Below are positions 1 through 7,873 of a DNA stretch of 32,110 nt, one piece after another. The position numbers were made by a program, and so were the translations under genes. This DNA is from Chloromonas sp. AAM2 (taxonomy: Eukaryota; Chlorophyta; Chlorophyceae; Chlamydomonadales; Chlamydomonadaceae), in assembly GCA_004335635.1 (NCBI GenBank), contig QAXH01002181.1, positions 1 to 32,110 on the forward strand, in the 5' to 3' direction. The notes beneath the pieces are model-generated. The model was not told the origin of the DNA. It was given only the letters and a program-made list of their open reading frames with translations, and ran no database searches. The stretch's first letter is position 1. Every line of letters starts with the position of its first letter.

Positions 1-242
1 TTCGGACGCCTTATCAGGCTCGTGTGCCGTCCCGGGCTCTGGTGCTTGCTCGCGGTTCTTGCCTGCTTGCTGCGCTGCTGCTGCGTGTGCGCTGTTTTTG
101 CCTGTCCTGCTGCCGCCTGTTGTGGGCGCTGTCAGGCTAGGCTTTCAGTGCCTGAGTGTTCTGGTGCTTCCTGAGCTTTTTACGGCCGTGTTATTGTAGA
201 CCCAATCTGAAAATGTACCAACGCATCGCCTCGTGCGTGTGT

Positions 243-314
243 GCGGGATTAGTTTAGTGGTCAGAACAGTCCGTTGTGGCCGGACAGACGCGGGCTCGAC
301 TCCCGCATTCCGCA
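243..314 (+). tRNA. tRNA-His (anticodon GTG)
   Basis: A complete 72-nt cloverleaf can be drawn. The 7-bp acceptor stem pairs GCGGGAT (243-249) with ATTCCGC (307-313) with one G-T wobble, and A314 is the discriminator. The D arm starts with stem GTTT and closes with GAAC. The anticodon stem pairs GTCCG (269-273) with CGGAC (281-285) perfectly around loop TTGTGGC, giving anticodon GTG at 276-278. The T stem pairs GCGGG with CCCGC around CTCGACT. The B box GGCTCGACTCC lies at 293-303. No intron and no encoded CCA, as expected for a nuclear tRNA. The base before position 1 is T, so the G(-1) that histidyl-tRNA synthetase needs would have to be added after transcription by a Thg1-type enzyme. Confidence 0.95.
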
Positions 315-337
315 TCTGGAGGGATGACAAGACGCGA

Positions 338-341
338 TTTT
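338..341 (+). terminator. RNA polymerase III T-run terminator of tRNA-His
   Basis: First TTTT run after the tRNA, 24 nt beyond its 3' end, on the coding strand. Short T runs of this kind stop RNA polymerase III. Confidence 0.6.
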
Positions 342-1362
342 GTCTTGTTGTGGGCACATGGCGGGCGCGATGAGGCGGGCCATCTGGCACGGACAGAGGA
401 CACCATGGCAGATGTGTGCTGCGCCCAACGAAGTGTGTGCGGGCGGGCGGACATAATGAAGAAGACAGTTGTGGCACTACGACAGTTGCTTTTCACTAGT
501 GATGCTTTTCACTGATGTGACGTCATGCTGTGCATCACGGATGTTCCCAAAGAATCATTTACATGATTTACATCTCGCCGAGATGTTTTACACGGGCCGA
601 CGCACTACAAATGAGATCATCCTCAGGGGCCTGGTGGATGCACTGTGTTTTGACAAGCACGCAGTTTGCTGCAGCTCGCGACGTAAGCTGCAGAGAATGA
701 GGCAGAGTGCCTCGTCCGGGCCCCAATACATGTGTAGCACGAGCTGTGACATATCCTGATGAGCTGTGATATATCCTGATGTGACAGGGCAACTCATGAG
801 AAGGAGCCTCTGGCCATGTAAAGAGAGCTTGGGGAGGTGCTGTGTGCTGCCTGCGTTACCCCTGTGATAGTGAGCATGTGAAACGCTTTTGAGCTGCCTC
901 TGCAAGAGTGATACTTCAACCCCCTTGCATGTTGGGACGGGCTTGGTACCCTCTCTTCAGTCCTCTTCACTTGTAGGTTTTATGGGCTGAAGTACCTCCC
1001 CTCAGGTAATACTGCGTCAACCAGTCAGTCAGTAACCAATGAAATGTAAGCCTCGTATCCTGGCAAGCAGGTTTGCCCAGAGGCCTTGAACCTTAATGTC
1101 AGTAAACGTTTCCTCTAGGTCTGCCACAGATGCAGCACCGTTGTTTGAGTGGTAGACACGCCGGCCCCTTCCTGCCGTGCCCTATCATGGCTAGCACGCT
1201 AGCAATACCGTCACTCAACAGGCAAACTGACATGACACGCCGTTCAAGGTGGTTTGCCGTACCATACCACACAGACGCTTGTAGGCGCGCATGGGCCATG
1301 CAGCACAGACTTTCAACAGTCTGCTGGACACTGCAGCCAAGACGTCATGCACTCTTATGCAG
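342..1362. other. Intergenic stretch with no recognised gene
   Basis: No ORF here resembles a protein I know, and none shows convincing splice-linked exons. The only structure seen is a 20-bp tandem duplication at 741-780. The right end contains the RPA2 3' UTR and its poly(A) signal. Confidence 0.5.
741..780. repeat. 20-bp tandem duplication
   Basis: Two adjacent 20-bp copies (741-760 and 761-780) beginning GAGCTGTGA and ending ATATCCTGAT, differing at one base (C or T at the tenth position). Confidence 0.8.
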
Positions 1363-1367
1363 TTACA
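1363..1367 (-). terminator. Putative poly(A) signal TGTAA of RPA2
   Basis: TGTAA on the minus strand, about 90 nt beyond the RPA2 stop codon. It is the first such motif downstream. TGTAA is the usual poly(A) signal in Chlamydomonas and its relatives. Confidence 0.55.
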
Positions 1368-1457
1368 TCACACAGCTGCACTCTTAAGGCAATAACAGCA
1401 CATCCAAGATTTCCCACACAGAAGGCAAACGCAGCTATGGCTCCTGGGTTTAGCTTA

Positions 1458-4452
1458 TTATTGGCAGCTCTTGAAGTGGTTCTCATCGATGGTGGAGTAC
1501 AGATGGCCTTCGTTGACAAGGAACTCAACAGCCGCCTTGATCTGCAGCATGGGAATTATGATGAGGGCCTGGTGGAACAGTAGATGGAATCATGTTTACA
1601 GTGCCATGCGCTGTAGATGACAGAGCATAGCTAGTGTGATGAGCACAAGTGGGCTAAAAAGCGCTTGCTCCTGGTGAGCTACACCCGAGAATTGGCCTCC
1701 GCATGAACGTCATGGAAGTCGGTTGCCAAGTTCTGGTACAGACACTTTTTGAGGAGCATAAAAGCAATGCCTCAGCAGCAGTACAGTCCTGTTCCTTTCA
1801 ATAAACCCCATTGACCCACCTGCGGCATGGTGTAGTGCATGCCCTGGTTGCGCAGCTGCTGCTCCACCACTGTGAAGTTGAGACCCGCTGCATCCCGGTT
1901 GGCAGGGTTGTTGAAGACCTGCACAACAACACACAAACAAAAATCATTAACATAACACAAACCACCTGATCAACATGCACAGTCGAACAACGCACGCTGA
2001 TGCTCAGGTACCGAATGAATCACTTGAGAACCACAGGTCAGCTGACAATATGTAAACTGAAGCAGGCCAGACGAGTCAAGTCGTAGACCCGCAAAACGCA
2101 GCCATGTACCATCTGTGCAAGTTTTCCAAGGCAGCATCAGCAGAGCAGCACTTCCCCACAGCAGCATTCACCCCATTTCCAACGACCATGAACCTTGATC
2201 CTGATATGTTCCGCTTGTGCAACTCTTCCTTGTCTTAGAGCCCAATCGTGGTGGCCAAGATAAACTGGCAGACTCACGCTGAGCACGTCCTGGTTGGGGT
2301 CTCCTGTCCTGACAGCGGGTGCTGCGCCGTTGGCGGGAGTGGCCCCGCCTGCCATAAATGCTCCCTGGCCTGGTGCACCCGCCTGCAATCACACAGGCAA
2401 CAGCGAGGAATGTTACGCTGGCGATATGCCCACGTACAGATTCACAACTCCGGACTGAAGGCCATGTAAACAACAACAACAACAACAACTCTGTCCCGCC
2501 AGACATGACAAATTCAGGCATGATCCAGTCAGTCCCTGCTGGCATCATCCCAGCACCAGACGATTCCTTTGAGCCCCATTTTTGAACAGGTGTACCCCAG
2601 GCGCAGATCTCACCACTAGTACTAGTGTGTTCGTTAGGCTGAGACAAACTGCAGTGCCCGGCATACCATGCAATCTATACGTCATTCCAACGGCACGTTC
2701 ATAATGTGAATTTCACACATATGCAGGCCGCACACTAATTCAAGTCATGACCAAGCGGGACATGCTGCTTGCTCAGGAGACTGCGCCATCTTCTGTTCCA
2801 TCCACATGACGATACAAATGTACACAAAAACAGACAAACACACACACACACATACACACACAACCTCACACACCTGGTACGGTGCCCCATACGCGGCCGG
2901 GCCCGAGGGAGCGGTGGGCGCTGCGGCGGCCGGACCCCTCAGCAGGTGCAGATGCTGGAAGATAACTTGCAAGTTGTGGTACGCAAGCTGCAGGGAAGGG
3001 GGTACGTACAGCACATGTGCAGCATCGTCAGTGCACGGCATTTGTAGAGGTGTGTGGGATCTAGGCAGATACAAGAGCATGGGAGAAATGGCGAGTGTAA
3101 AGTTGGTGGGTATGCAACCTGCCAGATGTGCTAGAAAACGAACAAGTGAGGCATCTGTTGTGCAGTCACCTCGTTGAAATCCTGCAGGGGCCTGATGTTG
3201 TAGACTGTCATGCTGACTTGGTTTTGAAAGGTGCGCAGCGTCCCGTATGCACGCACGTACGTGTTGGGGACAAGCTCCCGCTTGCGCGATTGGAACTGCA
3301 GGGCAGATGACAGCAAGATGCATGTTTGTCCTGGCAACTGCCTGGGAGAACCACAGGAGACATATCATTTTTGCCATGCACAGGCAAAGACAAATGCAGT
3401 GGCGATGAAGTGACATTGAGCTGTTGACAAGTATGAAGTGAGTACGTGGTGCACATGTGCAAGGTGTTTGTCCTAGCATCTGCCAGGGAAGAGGCGTTAG
3501 ATAGTAGTGCTGTTTCTACATTTACCTACAGTCCAAAACAAGGGCAGAAACCAGTCATGGGAGCACAGCTGACACACACACTGTCATTGAGTTGTTGCCA
3601 TCCAGGGAAGCCATGCAGGTGCACGCATCCACTCACCACCTCATCCTCTTCCCCTCCAGACAGGTGCATGTTAAGGTCCAGCGTGCCTGTGTTGTCATGA
3701 ACCTTGTAAACAATTCGTGTTGCATTTTCCTGAACATCCACGATCCGGGCTACGATGGAAACCTGCATGAAATGCAATCACACAAGACTCGCATGGACAA
3801 GCAGACCAAGGGATGTAAGGAAAGCGAGGTGGAAAGATAACATGGCATGCTCTTCGGCGTATAACTTGGCAAAGACAGCAGGTGAAAAGTTTACGTTGCT
3901 GGCAGGCTCTGCTTTGGAGTTGCATGCCCAAGGCTTTGCTAGTTTGCTGTTGGTTGGTATGCATGCAAACGCAGCGCAGCAATACTTTAGCTGTTTGTAA
4001 GGGATTGCCGCAAAGGCATGCAAGGCATGGAGGTTGCATAGGAGGCTCACATTGGTGACAGGAGCGTTGTCCAGCATGAAAACGTCCTCCTCAGCCACAC
4101 AGTCTTGCAATATCTGCTTGAGCGTGACTGCACGTATTGTCTCTTCTTTCCTTCCTCCTCCAGATCTCTGCAACAAGGCCACACAAGCCGTTCAGCATGC
4201 TGCGTGTGCTCTGTGCCCAGTTCCAAATGGATCAGCAAGCAAGCAGGATCGGATCCCACCTTTCCGCCAGCACCCCCTCCATATGCATTCTCGTTGCCGA
4301 CTGCTGGGCTACGCAAAGCATGGCGAGAACAAGGACTTACGGGTTGGAAACCCGTCCGTGCGAACTGCAAAGCACCGATCGGCAGAGGCTTACCTGGGCA
4401 TAAAGCCACCACCCGCAAACTGGCTGGCACCTCCGAAGTAGTTGTCGCCCAT
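1458..4452 (-). CDS. RPA2: Replication protein A 32-kDa subunit (RPA32/RPA2), 8 exons, 275 aa
   Basis: Middle subunit of the heterotrimeric nuclear single-strand DNA-binding complex used in replication, repair and checkpoint signalling. Exons on the minus strand: 4452-4394, 4165-4051, 3762-3637, 3295-3170, 2987-2874, 2382-2278, 1918-1820, 1541-1458. The 828 nt join in one frame to 275 aa; human RPA32 has 270. Residues 1-27 are a short Gly-rich N-terminus with one SQ dipeptide at S10, a possible ATM/ATR site. The OB fold spans about 33-160: [14 protein letters not shown], then [45 protein letters not shown] and [11 protein letters not shown], matching human RPA32 block by block. Residues 163-215 are an Ala/Gly/Pro linker. 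Residues 216-275 are the winged helix, ending with [17 protein letters not shown]. Exon 2 must start at the second AG of a GCAGAG acceptor, because the first AG breaks the frame. ATG 4452-4450 opens directly into the family N-terminus. The exon 3 donor could lie 3 nt earlier. Confidence 0.96.
2469..2489. repeat. (AAC)7 microsatellite in an RPA2 intron
   Basis: Seven AAC units in the intron between RPA2 exons 5 and 6. Confidence 0.9.
2838..2862. repeat. CA-rich microsatellite next to an RPA2 splice donor
   Basis: ACACAC run with one T interruption in an RPA2 intron. On the minus strand it is a TG-rich run starting about 11 nt after the donor at 2873. Confidence 0.85.
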
Positions 4453-4697
4453 ATTGGAACAAATTCAAATGCCACCCGGGTGCTCTGAGAAAGTGAAGGG
4501 TACGAGTATTCCGCACACAGAGCTGATGCCTCAACGCAATGTTAGCCTGCGAGTGTGGCAGCTGGGCAAGAATGGAACCTCGCAGCTTGCTGGCAGTTTT
4601 AGGCTGTTACCTCCCTGTGACTTTTTACGGCAAACTTGTCAGGTTTGCATCCCAGAACCTGGACCTATTATCAATCTAATTCACGCACTGTGTCACC
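4453..4697. promoter_or_regulatory. Bidirectional promoter region between RPA2 and MYCBP/FAP174
   Basis: The two start codons lie head to head 245 bp apart with no other gene between them, so both 5' UTRs and both core promoters must fit here. I saw no clear TATA box, no canonical E2F site and no clear RFX X-box. That this is a shared promoter is inferred from geometry only. Confidence 0.6.
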
Positions 4698-5444
4698 ATG
4701 GCTGGTGTTGAGAGCCAGAAAGAGACTTTCCGCAAGTACCTAGAATCCGCTGGTGCGATCGATGTTCTCGTGAAAGGTAAACAGCGCCATTGCACCTGGG
4801 TGGTATGTTCAACTACAACCAGCGCAGCCCTCTCAATAATGTTGTTCCGCTTGTTCCCAATGCAGTGCTTGTTTCCCTATATGAAGAGCCGGAGAAGCCA
4901 AAGACAGCTCTTGAGTGAGTGCAGAAGCATGCTTATCCTAGTAGACGCGACCCAGCGTGCGGCTCTGCCTGTTGACCGCGGCCCAGCCATCTCATGCGTC
5001 AGTTTGAGGTCCATGATGCACAGGTACATCAAGACATCATTGGGCGGCCCCACGCCAGCAGAGCATGAGGCGATTGTGGCAGAACGGGATGGCTTGAAAA
5101 GACAGTTGGCTGAGGCGCAAGCGAAGATTGCAGAGCTTGAGGTCAAGGTGGGTGAAACAGGCCTTTGATGCGCGCATGTCTTGTGATGGCTGTGTATGTC
5201 AGAGGAGTGCCTACGGTCTTCTCCGCACCTCCGTACAAGCTGACACAGTAGACTAGAGCAACGGATGCATTACATTGAGTGCATGAGCTCGCAGGGCTGC
5301 TGCCACACAACCACGTGCATCCACCTCTTGCTACCACTTCAAGCATGCTGAATGCGGTTGTGCCGATCCCATTCTTAAGGGGCTCATTCTTACACCTGCA
5401 TCTGTTCCTGTCGTTGTGTGCAGGTTGCTGCAGGTGTGCAATGA
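4698..5444 (+). CDS. MYCBP: c-Myc-binding protein (AMY-1) homologue, FAP174-like, 4 exons, 90 aa
   Basis: Small helical adaptor. In animals MYCBP binds c-Myc and A-kinase anchor proteins. In Chlamydomonas the orthologue FAP174 is a flagellar central-apparatus protein with an RIIa/DPY-30-like dimerisation fold. Exons: 4698-4776, 4866-4914, 5024-5147, 5424-5444. The 273 nt join to 90 aa. The start MAGVESQKETFRKYLE, then VLVSLYEEPEKPKTALEY, matches the diagnostic MYCBP core (YLEKSG...VLVALYEEPEKPNSALDFL in human). Residues from about 54 to 84 form a charged coiled coil (ERDGLKRQLAEAQAKIAEL), as in the family. The final exon encodes only VAAGVQ plus stop; its CAG acceptor and phase 0 fit, but a 21-nt exon is the least certain part. 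Length is close to the human protein (103 aa). It diverges from RPA2. Confidence 0.93.
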
Positions 5445-5777
5445 GCACTCCCTCCTATGTCAGCCTCATTGCTTTGCCATGACACACTTGTCATGGCTGC
5501 CGCCACATCAGTCAGCTTTCCATCGAGTAAAAGGCACGCCGGCCTGTGCAACACCCTCTCTCACAGTCAGGGAGCTTTGTATGCCTGCTGTCACTAGGAC
5601 CACCTCCCGCTGCCCGCATGAGCTCAAGGTGCATGCCCTTCATAATCAACGCTGAAGCAACATATTACAGTCTGATGGCACTGAGCTGCAATTGCTTTTG
5701 TTGCCAGTCGTTTCCGGTGATCTGACCTCAACCCAGAACACTTCTGGCCTGTTTATGGCAAGTTCTATTCCTGACTT

Positions 5778-5782
5778 TGTAA
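5778..5782 (+). terminator. Putative poly(A) signal TGTAA of the MYCBP/FAP174 gene
   Basis: First TGTAA on the plus strand after the stop codon, giving a 3' UTR of about 340-350 nt, typical for volvocine algae. Confidence 0.5.
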
Positions 5783-6682
5783 TTTGACTCATCAAACCCC
5801 CTGCATCACACGCATGTGTTATCAAGTCTCTGTGTAGGTGTTCTCAGAATCACCGTACTTTGGTCAGATGCAGCGATCACAGGTGCCCATGAGTACCTTG
5901 TTCAAGGTCAGGGCATTGTCACGGGTCATTGGCCCAGTCAAACACAATGCCAAGGTTACATCCACAATAATTGCAAACGGTCAATAATTCACAGGTTGTG
6001 CACCGCTGCAAGCAAGAGACGTATGCACGTGTCAAGAGTGAACCACGGCTCATATCCAACTATGTGAAAAGTTGAGGGCAGGCATGTTGACCCCACGACA
6101 AGTCAGCCCGTGCAGTAGAGCCAGACCGTCAGAGTCCATGCGGCCCCAGACCAGGCGTAAGGATTGATTCAGTAAACTTGTGTTTGACAAACGCAACAAC
6201 TCTGCAAGCAGTCGACTACACATCGGCTGACTGTGACGTGGCGCCAGAGTGAGAACGACGACTCTGTGAACTGTCAACCCTGTGGCAACTTCTGGCTGAC
6301 AAGAGTGACCAAGCCCTCAATACCGCACTGTTCACCAAGTCAAGAGCTGGTGGTCACTTTGTACAGGCAAGACAGGCCTGTCTGCAGGTTCAAGATGTCG
6401 TGTTCCAAGCTACAGATTATCATGACAAAAGAACACTAAGCATATAAAGTGTTAACGCCATGCGCGTCACTCAAGTGTACAAGTCAAAACTGCTTTGCAA
6501 TTCGCGTCATGCCCACTGTATAAATGTTCACAGCTTACTGAGTCGGCAGTACTGAGTATGGCAGCACTGACCATACTCAGTAGGGTCTGCAATGACTGCG
6601 AACCGTGCTTGGCGTCTAAGGCTTGGGCAAGATGCGTGGTATTCTGTATGAAATACGATATCTCTGTGATTATTTTGGTTCA
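5783..6682. other. Intergenic stretch, nothing recognised
   Basis: Only short ORFs without family resemblance, paired splice sites or repeats. It separates the MYCBP 3' UTR from the palindrome at 6683. Confidence 0.5.
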
Positions 6683-6762
6683 TATTCTGCCATTTATTAT
6701 CCGTGACCCCAGGTTCTCTTTCGAAAGAGAACCTGGGGTCATGGATAATGAATGGCAGAATA
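6683..6762. repeat. 80-bp near-perfect palindrome without spacer
   Basis: Two 40-nt arms meet at TCGA (6721-6724). Each arm reads outward from TTCGAAAGAGAACCTGGGGT on its own strand. I count two mismatched pairs (around 6694 and 6703). It abuts the hairpin repeats that start at 6767. It could form a cruciform or a very stable RNA hairpin. No coding role is apparent. Confidence 0.9.
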
Positions 6763-6766
6763 GATT

Positions 6767-7092
6767 GTCTTTGGGGCACAACCCCCGTGCAGTAGCTTAG
6801 TGGTGGATAACGGACCATGCCCCAAAGCCAAACGATATGGCCACCGGCAACTGTCTTTGGGGCAGGGTCCCCGTGCAGTAGCTTACTGGTGAATGGCGGA
6901 CCTTGACCCAAAGCCAAACCAGACGGCCACCTTTGGGGCAGGGTCTCCGTGCAGAAGCTTAGTGGTGGCAGAAGCTTAGTGGTGGATAACGGACCCTGCC
7001 CCAAAGCCAAACCATATGGCCACGGGTGACTGTCCTTTGGGCAAGGTCCGCGTGCGGCAAGTAGCTTAGTTGTGAATGGCGAATTTGGCCCA
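6767..7092. repeat. Four imperfect tandem repeats, each able to fold into a hairpin
   Basis: Units begin near 6767, 6853, 6931 and 7032 (78-101 bp apart). Each starts with a variant of CTTTGGGGCAGGGTCC, followed by a spacer with GCAGTAGCTTAGTGGTG, and ends with a near-complement such as GGACCCTGCCCCAAAG plus GCCAAACNATATGGCCAC. The third unit carries an extra internal copy of the spacer motif. A long minus-strand reading frame crosses the units, but I take it as a by-product of the repeats. A foldback or MITE-like element is possible; no transposase and no target-site duplication were seen. Confidence 0.8.
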
Positions 7093-7094
7093 AT

Positions 7095-7873
7095 GACAGC
7101 TGGTAACCATCTCTTTGTACCCTCAGCATCCCAAGAAACACTCTGACACCAGTACTTGCTTGGTCTCTTATCAAAAGTTTCACCACTCGTTCTCAACTGA
7201 CTCATGGGATCTTGGCTGTTGTATCGCAATGCTTCTCGTTCAGGGGGACATGATTCGTAATGCGGATGCTTTGGAATTCCCCCACCATCTTACAACGCAC
7301 AAGCCCCTGGAACGTCTGGCAAGCCTCTGAAATGAGCGCGTGCTGCACAAAACATGGTGTTTGTAACTTGATATGCATTTGTTTGCAATTAATTCAGCAA
7401 AGCACTGGGTAACTGAAGCGGATATGACCGCCACCACAAAATACCACACCAGGTACCACACATTAGCCCACTGGTCAGTGTGTATCGCACCAGGGTTACG
7501 CAAGTGCATAAAAATCGTTATCGGACGCAAGGAGTGCATTATATGATACAAACTTCGTTTTGTGACTGATAAATCCCAGTTCTGGTGATTTCTGGACCGC
7601 TTACCAATGTACCAGACATCGGCATGTGTATATACGCACACCAAACCGGATGCCCGGTTTCGCTGATCACCACACACGCGAAGTTGATCGCCTGCAGCCT
7701 ATACAAACTGCCACAGCCTGTGAGCACACGCCATTGAAGAAGGCAGGTATGTGTTCGTTGCATGCCGAGTATTAGAACTGCTGGCAGTGCGTACGTCATT
7801 CAGATTTATGCGCCTCAGTTTCGAGGTTCGCATTCTCGACCACCCTCTACTTGCCATTCATGCAGCAAACGTG
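7095..7873 (-). other. Probable 3' UTR and flank of the AP2-domain gene
   Basis: No coding sequence recognised. From the AP2 stop codon at 7874 the first minus-strand TGTAA is at 7294-7290, so about 580 nt may be 3' UTR. The remainder up to the hairpin repeats shows nothing I can name. Confidence 0.4.
7290..7294 (-). terminator. Putative poly(A) signal TGTAA of the AP2-domain gene
   Basis: First TGTAA downstream of the stop at 7874 on the minus strand. Confidence 0.4.

Noticed and set aside
1..242. Possible end of an upstream gene at the left edge
   Set aside because: CTG-rich and GC-rich, but no frame, splice signal or poly(A) motif links it to a recognisable product.
2745..3479. A 244-codon minus-strand ORF in the RPA2 region
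   Set aside because: Only 38 codons of it (2987-2874) belong to RPA2; the rest is intron, including a TG-rich run read as VCVCVCV.
4337..4353. A 7-bp stem hairpin (ACGGGTT...AACCCGT) in RPA2 intron 1
   Set aside because: A single short stem of this size is expected by chance in a window this long.
6528..7229. A 233-codon minus-strand ORF through the palindrome and hairpin repeats
   Set aside because: Its sequence is a translation of the tandem repeats (recurring GLALGQGP); it begins in unrelated sequence and lacks any domain, so I treat it as non-coding.
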